DNA of 64,000 bases from an uncultured Acidimicrobiaceae bacterium (lineage in GTDB: Bacteria > Actinomycetota > Acidimicrobiia > Spongiisociales > SHLN01). Shown one piece after another: positions 49,936-60,396 of this stretch. The stretch is taken from NCBI GenBank assembly GCA_947259275.1, contig CAMYMH010000011.1:1-64000 (forward strand), written 5' to 3'. Position numbers and translations under genes: made by a program. The stretch's first letter is position 1; each line of letters opens with the position of its first letter. The notes below the pieces were generated by a model. It was not told the DNA's origin. It did not search any database and was given only the letters and a program-made list of their open reading frames with translations.

Positions 49936-51390
49936 TTAGGCAGCAACCGCCCGGTCGGAGGCCCAGGCTCGGAGGGCGAGCACGTCCTCGGAGCGCGAAA
50001 TGGACAGGGGGACCGTGGCGGCCATCTCGGCTTCGATGTCCGAGCCGGCGATTGGGCGATCGGCTCCGAAGGCCCGGTAAACCGCGCCGACCACCGCGGA
50101 CTCGATTTCGGCTCCGGAGAACCCGTCACTGTTCTTGACCAAACGGGCCAGCTCGTGCTCGGTCAGCTCGATGTCCCGCTTGGCGAGATGTAGGGCGAAG
50201 ATCGCCCGACGCGCCGCGGTGTCTGGCAGATCGACGAAGAAAGTCTCGTCGAAGCGACCCTTGCGGAGCAGTTCGGGCGGAAGCTGGGAGACGTCGTTGG
50301 CGGTTGCGACCAGGAAGACTCCGGGCTTGCGTTCCTGCATCCACCGCAGAAACGTGCCCAGCAACCGTTGACTTACGCCAGAGTCACTCATCCCACCGGC
50401 CGCGAAGCCCTTCTCGATTTCGTCGATCCACAGCACGGCGGGGGCGAGGGCGTCGATGCTGCGCAACGACTCTTGCAGCCGCTGCTCGGTTTCTCCTATG
50501 TAGGGGCGATACAGCCGGGACGGATCGAGCAGTACCAGCGGGAGATCCCAGGATCGGGCCAGTGTCTTGGCGACGAACGACTTGCCGCAGCCGGGGATGC
50601 CGGTCAGCAGGATGCCGCGGGCCGGCTCCATTCCTCCGTCCTCGTGGGCCGCCCGGCGCACTCTGAGCCATTGCTTGAGCCCGTCGAGGCCGCCGACCTC
50701 GTCAAGGGTGCCAACCTCGGCCTCGACCAGCTCGAGGATTCCGTCCGACGAGAGCAACTCGGCCTTGGCCCGGCGGACGTCGGCGATGTCCTCGCCGGTG
50801 AGCTGCCCGTCGCGGAAGGCAGCCTGCTGCAGGAGGTGCTCTGCTTCGCGCAGGCTGAGCCCGCGTACCGCGACGACCAGGCGGTCGACGTCGGAGTCGT
50901 CGAGGTCCACCGTGAAGCGGCGTTCGGTGAGGTCTTCCAGGGTTCGGTGGATGAGCCGATGGAGCTCGTCCTCGCCGGGGGGGCTCAGATTCCACGGTAG
51001 CGCCAGCCCGTTCAACTCGGCCGGGATGGTGCGATTGGGGGCAGTCAGGACGATGGTCTGCCCCTCCCGGGCATCCTGGGCCAATTCCTTGACGGCGCGC
51101 ACTACCTGAGGGTTGTCGAGGTGGGGATGGATGTCGGCAAACACGAAGACGGCCGGTTGGTCGAGGTATTTGATCCATTCGAATGCGCGGGAGGGGTCCC
51201 GGGTCCCATACTGGGGGTCCTTCTCGTCGCGGGCCAGCCCCTTGGTTGCAGTCCACGTCCACACGGGCAGGTCGAGGTCCCAGGCAGCATCGCGCAGCAG
51301 CACAAGAAACCGCTCCTCGTCCTGGGTCTCCACGAAGAGCAGTGGGTGGCGAGATCCAAGCAGGACGCGGAGGTCTGACGTGTTGTCCAC
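49936..51390 (-). CDS. AAA family ATPase (Ycf46-like)
   Basis: GILLTGIPGCGKSFVAKTLARSW, APAVLWIDEIEKGF, LLRKGRFDETFFVDLP; N-terminal ETQDEERFL domain. Confidence 0.88.
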   Translation of the reverse strand: MDNTSDLRVLLGSRHPLLFVETQDEERFLVLLRDAAWDLDLPVWTWTATKGLARDEKDPQYGTRDPSRAFEWIKYLDQPAVFVFADIHPHLDNPQVVRAVKELAQDAREGQTIVLTAPNRTIPAELNGLALPWNLSPPGEDELHRLIHRTLEDLTERRFTVDLDDSDVDRLVVAVRGLSLREAEHLLQQAAFRDGQLTGEDIADVRRAKAELLSSDGILELVEAEVGTLDEVGGLDGLKQWLRVRRAAHEDGGMEPARGILLTGIPGCGKSFVAKTLARSWDLPLVLLDPSRLYRPYIGETEQRLQESLRSIDALAPAVLWIDEIEKGFAAGGMSDSGVSQRLLGTFLRWMQERKPGVFLVATANDVSQLPPELLRKGRFDETFFVDLPDTAARRAIFALHLAKRDIELTEHELARLVKNSDGFSGAEIESAVVGAVYRAFGADRPIAGSDIEAEMAATVPLSISRSEDVLALRAWASDRAVAA

Positions 51391-51502
51391 AGGTTGTTAT
51401 CGCCTGTTCCTGCGTTCCGACTTAGCCAAGAACGCGAAACTATTTGCAACCCTTAGTGTCGAATTCCTAGCATTTGAAGGAACTCTGCATCGAGGAGGAT
51501 GT

Positions 51503-51877
51503 GTGCTCAAGGAATTCAAGGAATTTGCCTTTGGTGGCAATCTCGTAGAAATCGCCGTTGGCTTGGTGATGGCTTTGGCGTTGGTGAATCTCGTCGGGGC
51601 GCTCATCGACAACGTGCTGATGCCGATCATCGGAATCATCTTCGGACAGCCCAGCTTCGATGAAGTACTGGATCCGGCCATCAACGACTCGGTCATCCGG
51701 TTCGGATCATTCTTGACCGCGCTCGTGACGTTCATCGCCATTGCCCTCGCGGTGTTCTTGTTCGTGGTCAAGCCGTACCAGTCTTACAAGGCCCGGGTCG
51801 AGGCCGGTTCCGAGGAGGCGGCACCGCCTCCGGAGGACATCACGTTGCTCCGCGAGATCGCGGCCAACACCAGGTAA
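51503..51877 (+). CDS. mscL: Large-conductance mechanosensitive channel
   Basis: LKEFKEFAFGGNLVEIAVGLVMALALVNLVGALIDNVLMPIIG; GTG start after gaggagg. Confidence 0.94.
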   Translation: MLKEFKEFAFGGNLVEIAVGLVMALALVNLVGALIDNVLMPIIGIIFGQPSFDEVLDPAINDSVIRFGSFLTALVTFIAIALAVFLFVVKPYQSYKARVEAGSEEAAPPPEDITLLREIAANTR

Positions 51878-51899
51878 CCGACCCCAGCCCACGCACAGC

Positions 51900-51922
51900 G
51901 CCCCCCTTCGGGGGCGTTTTGC
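51900..51922 (+). terminator. Rho-independent terminator downstream of mscL
   Basis: cgcccccttcgggggcg stem (TTCG loop) followed by tttt. Confidence 0.9.
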
Positions 51923-51961
51923 TATGGAGCGTCCGGCTGTCGCCTTCCCCGGCGTTGGACC

Positions 51962-52417
51962 TCAGTGCAGCAGATTTGGTGGCGGAAACGCCTTCGCAAA
52001 CGTGAAGGCCTCCGAGGTTGGGCCGTGTTCTCGCACGTGCACGAGGCGTTGCTCAGCTTCCGGCACGGTTGGCAGTGCGTTCGCCGGCATCCACCACAGC
52101 GCCAGATGCGGCTGGTCCATTCGTTCAAACCATTCGCCGCGTCGGCGCATGATGGCGGTGTGGTCGCTGCGGAATGCATAGGCCTTGAGAGCGTCGATGC
52201 TCTTCCACACCGAGAGGTTGACCAGCAAGCCGGGGTCGTCGAAGACGTGAATCGAGGTGGCGTCACCCTGATCCGTTTGCAGGCGCCATACGAAACCAGC
52301 GCTGGTGTCGGCCAGCCGGTTCACTCGCTCCAGAGCGGCGAAAAAGGTCGCGGCGTCTGCTGATTGCGGGTCGACCTTCCACCGAGCGATGTTCACCTGC
52401 GCCAGGTGGTACTCCAT
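51962..52417 (-). CDS. DUF3291 domain-containing protein
   Basis: MEYHLAQVNIARWKVDPQSADAATFFAALERVNRLADTSAGFVWRLQT...FERMDQPHLALWWMPANALPT pattern. Confidence 0.85.
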   Translation of the reverse strand: MEYHLAQVNIARWKVDPQSADAATFFAALERVNRLADTSAGFVWRLQTDQGDATSIHVFDDPGLLVNLSVWKSIDALKAYAFRSDHTAIMRRRGEWFERMDQPHLALWWMPANALPTVPEAEQRLVHVREHGPTSEAFTFAKAFPPPNLLH

Positions 52418-52485
52418 GAAAGCACCATAGCCGGGGAACAATCCCGGCTCTCAGCGGTTGTATCGACTGCAGGATCACTCAGGAG

Positions 52486-52809
52486 ATGGCAATGCCCCAG
52501 GCAGTATTCAACGGCGTCGTCATTGCAGAAGCCGACGAGACGGTGGTAATCGAGGGCAATCACTACTTCCCGCCCGAGTCGATCAATCAGGAGTTCCTTT
52601 CCGAGACTCCCGGCTACAACACCACCTGTCCGTGGAAGGGGCTCGCCAGCTACTACGACGTCGAGGTCGAGGGTGAGCGAGCCCAAGCGGTGGCTTGGAC
52701 CTATAAGGACCCGAGCGATCGAGCCTCGATGATCAAGGATTACGTCGCCTTCTATCCGAAAGTGCGAGTCGAAGGCGCTTCCAAGCGCGGTTTGTTCAGC
52801 CGTCGCTGA
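52486..52809 (+). CDS. DUF427 domain-containing protein
   Basis: FNGVVIAEADETVVIEGNHYFPPESINQEFLSETPGYNTTCPWKGLASYYDV. Confidence 0.92.
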   Translation: MAMPQAVFNGVVIAEADETVVIEGNHYFPPESINQEFLSETPGYNTTCPWKGLASYYDVEVEGERAQAVAWTYKDPSDRASMIKDYVAFYPKVRVEGASKRGLFSRR

Positions 52810-52891
52810 GCACCCCTACCTTTGGCCTCAATCCGCGGTTGCTGCCGCGGGGAAATCAGCTCATACCCGTGCTTTGGGAATCTTGACTCGC

Positions 52892-53190
52892 TCTTCCTTC
52901 CCCTCGAGGGGAAGGTGGACGGGAACGCTACGCGTTCCTTAAGCGAAGCTTCGAGGACGGATGGGGGGAGGGCCGGGCTTCGTAACTCCATCAGGTAGGC
53001 AGTTGCGTAGCAACTGCCTCGCAACCCGCAGGGTTGCCCCCACCCCGACCTCGCTAACGCTCGGCCACCCCGCGCTCGAGGACGGGGAGGAAAGCACGCC
53101 AACTGCTCACCCAACAACCACGGATCCAGGTCAAGGGCGTGGCTGGGGGAGGGCCGGGCTTCGCCCGGCTAAGGAGTTGGGTTGCCAAGC
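52892..53190. repeat. Mosaic palindromic intergenic element, copy B (longer)
   Basis: ccttcccctcgaggggaagg at 52896-52915; ggaacgc-TAC-gcgttcc; aggcagttgc-GTA-gcaactgcct; gcaaccc-GCA-gggttgc; gccgggc-TTC-gcccggc. Confidence 0.9.
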
Positions 53191-53215
53191 ACGTTCCCGT
53201 GCTCTCGGGAGAGCA

Positions 53216-54619
53216 CTACCCCGATGCCGGCGGTTGCAGCGCGTAGAGCCACTGTCCGCTTCCGCTGATCCCGATGCGGTAGCCCGCGTAGCTGTCGTAG
53301 AGCACGAACATTTCGTCGAGGTCTTCGATCGGGTAGATGCTCAGGAGCTTGGCGTATTCCTCAGACGAGAGTCCGGTTCCATCGGCCGACTTCAGGAGAG
53401 GGAATGCCGAGGGCCAGGTGTACTGGCTCTCATCTCCGGCAAGCGCGATGTAATCGAGGTTCAGATGCTGCACCATACGAAGCAGTACCCCGTCTCCGCT
53501 CCTTTCTGCGTCATACCACTGGACCAGTGGGGGATCGCTGCTTTCGAAGCTGCTCGAGAAGCCGTCCGGTCCGTTGGTCATGGCGGCCAGTACCGCCACA
53601 TCGCAATCCATGGCAGCTTCAAAGATGGCTCGACGAGTCTCGGCAACCGGCTCGGGAAGTTCGGGTTGCGGCTCGAGCACGATATCGAGGCCGGTCGTCG
53701 AGCAATTCTTCAGATCCTCGATCGGCTCCCGCAAGCCTTCGATCGAGTAGCTCACTTCCTCGTCGGCGGCGTTGGCAATCCAGTCGATGTAGACGTTGGC
53801 TGGGTATCCGAGCCGGGGGTGATATTCGGCGGTGAAGCTGTCGGCCTCTCGGAGGGCTCGCTCGACTTCGTCGAACAACGCGGGGACGGTCTTGATGATC
53901 TCGTCGTAACGTCCGATTTCGAGCATCTCGACGTCGAAGAGGTCGATTCCCTTGAAGGATGCGCGCACGATCTCGCCGACGCGGACGGCTACCTGGTAGG
54001 GCCCGATCCACTCCTCAGGACAGAAGCATCCACGGGTGAACGTGTAGTCGTAGTCGGCGAGGCCGGCGTCCTCCCAGCGAGCGAGCGCCTCTTCAAACGC
54101 CTGGCGCGCGGCGGGGTCGCCGGGCGACGGATTCGCTTCGAATGCAGTTACGGTGAGGATGAAGCCGCCGTCCACCGGCAGCTCCGGCTCGTTGAAGATG
54201 TAGGAGCGGGGATAGCCAAAGTCCTGGTCGTATTCGACGTCGACGGGGAACTCGTCCTGCGCGATCGTGGCCTCGATCTCGTCGAAGATGGCGTCGATGG
54301 ACGGGTAGGGCGCCTCGCCGCCGACCTCGGGACCTATGCGGCCAGAGGCGACGATCTCAGTGCCGTCCACCCGTGCGAACCAGGGACCGCCGTCGCATTC
54401 GCAGGCGAGCGAGTAGGTGACCTCGTACGAATCGGGCCGGTTGGCCTTCCACACCAGCCGGGCCTCTGCCAGCAGCTCTTGCTGAGTGGCCCCCGGGAGG
54501 GTCGTGGTGCTTGTGGTGGTCGTCACGGCCGGCCCTGCGGTGGTGGCCGGTCCGCTCGTATCCTCTGCGCCACACGCAGCGACCAGGACGAAAAGGGCGG
54601 CAGCCAGCGATCGCTTCAT
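53216..54619 (-). CDS. Putative lipoprotein with tandem DUF6174-like domains
   Basis: MKRSLAAALFVLVAACGAED lipobox; two copies of the Y(E/D)(V/Y)T(Y/F)...C(E/F)C...ARVDG/AVRVGEIV...Y.P..GYP.. pattern. Confidence 0.75.
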   Translation of the reverse strand: MKRSLAAALFVLVAACGAEDTSGPATTAGPAVTTTTSTTTLPGATQQELLAEARLVWKANRPDSYEVTYSLACECDGGPWFARVDGTEIVASGRIGPEVGGEAPYPSIDAIFDEIEATIAQDEFPVDVEYDQDFGYPRSYIFNEPELPVDGGFILTVTAFEANPSPGDPAARQAFEEALARWEDAGLADYDYTFTRGCFCPEEWIGPYQVAVRVGEIVRASFKGIDLFDVEMLEIGRYDEIIKTVPALFDEVERALREADSFTAEYHPRLGYPANVYIDWIANAADEEVSYSIEGLREPIEDLKNCSTTGLDIVLEPQPELPEPVAETRRAIFEAAMDCDVAVLAAMTNGPDGFSSSFESSDPPLVQWYDAERSGDGVLLRMVQHLNLDYIALAGDESQYTWPSAFPLLKSADGTGLSSEEYAKLLSIYPIEDLDEMFVLYDSYAGYRIGISGSGQWLYALQPPASG

Positions 54620-54665
54620 TGCGGTCTGACGGTAGAGAGTGCTGGGCCGGTTCCCGCGCCTTGGG

Positions 54666-55031
54666 CTATTCCTCGAGCATCTGCTGGATGGTGGGTCGCA
54701 GAATGTCGGGGAGGCTCGAGAGTGACTCGGCGGCGTCTGCCCTGGCGGCTGCCAGCTGCTTCTTGATCTGATCGAGCTGGCCCTGCAGAGCTTCGACCGC
54801 GCCTTCCAGCTGGAGGATGCGCTTGACCCCTTCCAGGTTGATTCCGGCGGCCGTGAGTGCCTGGATGGCACTCAATCGCTCGAGGTCTTCTTCGGAGTAG
54901 CGGCGGGTACCGCCCGGCGTCCGGTAGGGGCTGAGCAGGCCACGGCGTTCGTAGATGCGGAGCGTCTGGGGATGGATTCCCGCTAGCTCGGCGGCTACGG
55001 AAATGATGTAGACCGCTTCTTCTTTGCTCAT
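54666..55031 (-). CDS. hspR: MerR-family heat-shock repressor HspR
   Basis: VYIISVAAELAGIHPQTLRIYERRGLLSPYRTPGGTRRYSEEDLERLSAIQ; last gene of dnaK operon. Confidence 0.95.
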   Translation of the reverse strand: MSKEEAVYIISVAAELAGIHPQTLRIYERRGLLSPYRTPGGTRRYSEEDLERLSAIQALTAAGINLEGVKRILQLEGAVEALQGQLDQIKKQLAAARADAAESLSSLPDILRPTIQQMLEE

Positions 55032-56143
55032 GACGTGACTTCCAAGTGAGAGCGTACGTTGGCAGGTTCGCGCGTCTTCAGTTGCTCGAGGAGGCTTCGG
55101 GTGTCGTCGTCCAGCTCGTCGGGCACCGCCACTTCAATGGTGGCGAGCAGGTCCCCCCGGCCGCCCTTGGCGCTCGGAACTCCCTTGCCCTTGATGCGGA
55201 AGGTCTTGCCGCTGTCACTTCCGGCCGGAACCCGCAGCGTCACCTTGCCGTCGAGGGTGGGTACGACGATGTCGGCTCCCAGCGCGGCTTCGGTGAATGT
55301 GACCGGCACCGTGATGCGGAGGTTGTTCTTGCGACGAGTGAACAAGGGGTGGCGCCCAACGTGGACCCGGACATGCAAATCTCCGGCCGGCCCGCCGTTG
55401 CGGCCGGGTGCCCCCTTGCCGGCTACCCGGATGGTGGCGCCGTTCTTGATGCCGGCCGGGATGCGAACCTTGATCGAGCGCACCCGGTGCTGGGTGCCAT
55501 TGCCGCCACAGGTATGGCATGGGGTTGTGACGGTCCTCCCGGTCCCATGGCACACGTCGCAGGTCTGGCTGATGGAGAATCGCCCCTGCCCGAGGGCGAT
55601 CGAACCGGAGCCGCCGCAGCGGGGGCAGGTGGTCATGGCGGTGCCCGGCTCGGCGCCGGAGCCCGAGCAAGTGCGACACACGCTCGGACCATCGACTGCC
55701 ACGGTGGCAGTGGTGCCCGAGATCGCCTCGGTGAAGGCAAGATTGACGGTGCTGTACAGGTGCTCACCCGGGATGGGGCCGGCGCCCTGGCGTCGTCCGC
55801 CGAACAGGTCGCCGAGTCCGCCAAATCCTCCGAGCAGATCACCGAGGTCCTCGACCTGGAAGCCGCTGCCGCCGAATCCACCTGTCCCCGGCCCGAACCC
55901 GCCGCCGGAGGCGTACAACTCCTTGGCCTGGTCGTATTGCTGGCGGGTTTCCTTGTCCGACAGCACCGAGTAGGCGTGGGAGACTTCCTTGAATCTCTCT
56001 TCGGCGGCGGTGTTGCCGGGGTTGGCGTCCGGATGGTATTCCTGGGCGAGCTTACGGTAGGCCTTCTTGATTTCACCGGCCGAGGCGGTCTTGGGAACGC
56101 CGAGGATGGCGTAGAAATCCTTCTCGAACCACTCCCTATCCAT
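55028..56143 (-). CDS. dnaJ: Chaperone DnaJ
   Basis: J-domain with HPD (EYHPDANPGN), four CxxCxGxG zinc motifs. Confidence 0.96.
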   Translation of the reverse strand: MDREWFEKDFYAILGVPKTASAGEIKKAYRKLAQEYHPDANPGNTAAEERFKEVSHAYSVLSDKETRQQYDQAKELYASGGGFGPGTGGFGGSGFQVEDLGDLLGGFGGLGDLFGGRRQGAGPIPGEHLYSTVNLAFTEAISGTTATVAVDGPSVCRTCSGSGAEPGTAMTTCPRCGGSGSIALGQGRFSISQTCDVCHGTGRTVTTPCHTCGGNGTQHRVRSIKVRIPAGIKNGATIRVAGKGAPGRNGGPAGDLHVRVHVGRHPLFTRRKNNLRITVPVTFTEAALGADIVVPTLDGKVTLRVPAGSDSGKTFRIKGKGVPSAKGGRGDLLATIEVAVPDELDDDTRSLLEQLKTREPANVRSHLEVTS

Positions 56144-56803
56144 CGTCGGCAGCTTCGCTCTCGGCCAGCGGGTCCTCCCCGACCGCGACCAGAGCGGCCC
56201 GGATCACCCGGCCGTGGAGGGTGTATCCGCGCCGAATCTCGCCGACGACCACCGGGTGCTCGGGCGTGCCCTCCATGGTGACCGCCTCGTGCACTGCGGG
56301 ATCGAACAGTTCGCCGACGGAGGGAATCACCTCCAGGCCCTCCCGGGTCAGGGCGTCGAGCAGCTGCTGGCGGGTCCCGTTGACGCCGCCGAGCAGCTTG
56401 GCCTCGCTGTCCGTTTCCGGCTCATGTGCTACGGCAAGGTCGAAGCTGTCGAGCACTGGCAGGAGGCCCGCCACTACCCGCTGGCTGGCTCGTTCGACGT
56501 TCTCGGCCATTTCCCGCTGGGTGCGCTTGCGGTAGTTGTCGAAGTCGGCGGCCACCCGTTTGAGGTCGTCCAGATACTGCTGCGCCTCGTCTTGAGCCAC
56601 GGCATTGGCACGAAAGTCCTCGAAGTCGGCGCTCACCTGCCTGAGGTCATCCAGATAGCTCTGGGCTTCCCCCCGGGCGACGGTCAGCTCGGCCAGCAGC
56701 ACATCCCGAGCCGCCTCCGGGTCATCGGGCAGGCTGAGCGACAGCTCAGCGGCCTCTGCTTCGGCCACCGGAGTCGAGTCGGTGGGTCGGGTCTCGTCTG
56801 GCA

Positions 56804-56804
<1 letters not shown>
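56136..56804 (-). CDS. grpE: Nucleotide exchange factor GrpE
   Basis: DFDNYRKRTQREMAENVERASQRVVAGLLPVLDSFDLA...EAVTMEGTPEHPVVVGEIRRGYTLHGRVIRAALVAVGE. Confidence 0.95.
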
Positions 56805-58642
<1,838 letters not shown>

Positions 58643-58689
58643 GTGCTTGCTTCTCCTTCTCAGAACTCTTTAGTCGATTCGTGAAGTAT

Positions 58690-58714
58690 AACCTGAGTGA
58701 GGTATTGTCATATT
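58690..58714. promoter_or_regulatory. Putative HspR (HAIR-like) operator upstream of dnaK
   Basis: AACCTGAG-N9-GTCATATT; same spacing as the clpB site; left half close to CTTGAG. Confidence 0.45.
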
Positions 58715-58719
58715 CCGTA

Positions 58720-58740
58720 CCCTCCCGTGAAACGGGAGGG
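58720..58740. repeat. Perfect palindrome ccctcccgt-GAA-acgggaggg
   Basis: 9-bp arms, 3-nt centre. Confidence 0.9.
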
Positions 58741-58865
58741 GCCCGCTGCCCGGCAGCAGGGGTGGAGTTCACGGGAACGAAGCCGCGGGCGCTGAACCCA
58801 CGCATACACGTTGACATGGCGTTGGGCAATCCTCACGCGCGAAAAGCTGAGGCGTTCGCTTCAAC

Positions 58866-59347
58866 TCAACCGAGTTCAGCCAGCCCCGTCCTCACGTCAT
58901 GGAGATGGTGCTGCGGATCGTGAATGAGGTAGCGGGCGAACGACTCGATAGTGAAGGCGGCGCCGTCGCCCCGAAATCCGGTTCGGTCCCACCTGCTCCC
59001 CGATCGGCGTTGGCGGCCAGTTCGGCCGCGACGTCGACGGGATCCGACTCGCCGTATCGCTTCTCGATGGCCGTCTCGTCCTGATTCCAGTTGGCGTAGC
59101 GGGGACCATCCTTGGTAAGCATCAGTTCCAACCGCTGGTCGTACAGGGCAAACACGTCGCGAACATGGCAGGCATATTCGAGGGCCGACCACCGATCCGG
59201 CCGCGGTCGCTGGCGAAGGGTCGCCTGTTCGCCGGCCAGGATGTCGGCCCACTCGGCGGCGGCCGCCCGGGTCATGGCCGAGATGTGGTCGCGAGGGAAA
59301 GCGCGGACGTCGAATCGGCACTGGGAGCATGTACCGTGATACGGCAC
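58866..59347 (-). pseudogene. DinB superfamily protein, apparently frameshifted
   Basis: RPDRWSALEYACHVRDVFALYDQRLELML...NWNQDETAIEKRYGESDPVDVAAELAANAD in one frame, then WDRTGFRGDGAAFTIESFARYLIHDPQHHLHDV in another. Confidence 0.75.
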
Positions 59348-60396
59348 CCGCTCGGATCGGCATTGGCGGCCGAGATGCTGCCGCCGTGGAGGTCGACGAT
59401 CCACCTCGAGATGGCCAGCCCCAGACCCGAGCCGCCGGTGGCGGCAGCCCGGTCCGGGCTTGCACGGTAGAACCGCTCAAAGACCCGGTCGAGCTCACCC
59501 GCCGGGATCCCGGGCCCGCCATCTTCTACGATCACGACGGCCTGGTGACCAGCTGCCTCGATGGCCAGGTGAATCGGCTCACCCTCCGGGCTGTGGCGCA
59601 TGGCGTTGTCCAGCAGGTTGGCCATCACTTGATGGAGTCGTTCGGGGTCGCCATCCATGACGAGCTGCTGGGGAGCTGAAACCTCGATCTTGGCCTCCGG
59701 GTCCTGTAGCCGCGCCTCCGCCAGCACCTCTTCCATCACCTCGATCAGGTCCAACCGGGTTGCCCGGATCGGCGAAGCGCCTGCCTCCAGGCGAGACAGA
59801 TCCATGAGCTGGTCGACCAGGCGGCCCAGGCGCCCGGTTTGTCGCAGCATGGTGGCGAGCGTCTGCGCGCGATCGTCAACGACGTCGTCGAGCAGGTTCT
59901 CGACGTTGCCGTGCAGGGCGGCGATGGGAGTGCGCAGCTCGTGGCTCACATTGGCGATGAGGTCGCGGCGTTGCCGCTCGAGATCGGCGATGTGGGCGGC
60001 CATGGCGTTGAACGAGCGAGCCAGCTCGCCGACTTCGTCGGCGGCGGTGGCGGTCACCCGCTGGTCGTAGTTGCCGTCGGCCATGTTGTCGGCGGCTTGC
60101 ATCATCTCGGTGAGGGGGGCGGTGAGGCCCCGGGCGAGGATCTGAACCAGTACGGTGGCCACGATCACGGCGGCGGCGACCCCCCAGACAGCCGGGAGTT
60201 CGAGGGAGTAGCCGATGCTGAGCGTGACAATGGTCACTCCGATGGCCGCACCGATCACGATGCTCAGCTTGAGCTTGACCGACGGGATCCGGTCGAGGGG
60301 CCGCCGAGCACTGAACGGAAGAACCCGGTCGATCCATCCGATGAGCCGCTCGAGCCGGGAATTGGTGGTGTCGATCGACTGTCGCGTCCGGTTCAT
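59272..60396 (-). CDS. HAMP-containing sensor histidine kinase
   Basis: LIANVSHELRTPIAALHGNVENLLD H-box; VEDGGPGIPAGELDRVFERFYRASPD; ATGA overlap with upstream regulator. Confidence 0.95.
   Translation of the reverse strand: MNRTRQSIDTTNSRLERLIGWIDRVLPFSARRPLDRIPSVKLKLSIVIGAAIGVTIVTLSIGYSLELPAVWGVAAAVIVATVLVQILARGLTAPLTEMMQAADNMADGNYDQRVTATAADEVGELARSFNAMAAHIADLERQRRDLIANVSHELRTPIAALHGNVENLLDDVVDDRAQTLATMLRQTGRLGRLVDQLMDLSRLEAGASPIRATRLDLIEVMEEVLAEARLQDPEAKIEVSAPQQLVMDGDPERLHQVMANLLDNAMRHSPEGEPIHLAIEAAGHQAVVIVEDGGPGIPAGELDRVFERFYRASPDRAAATGGSGLGLAISRWIVDLHGGSISAANADPSGCRITVHAPSADSTSALSLATTSRP

Noticed and set aside
53216-54871. N-terminal extension of the DUF6174-like lipoprotein into hspR
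   Set aside because: Signal peptide with lipobox starts at 54619; upstream residues overlap hspR in another frame.
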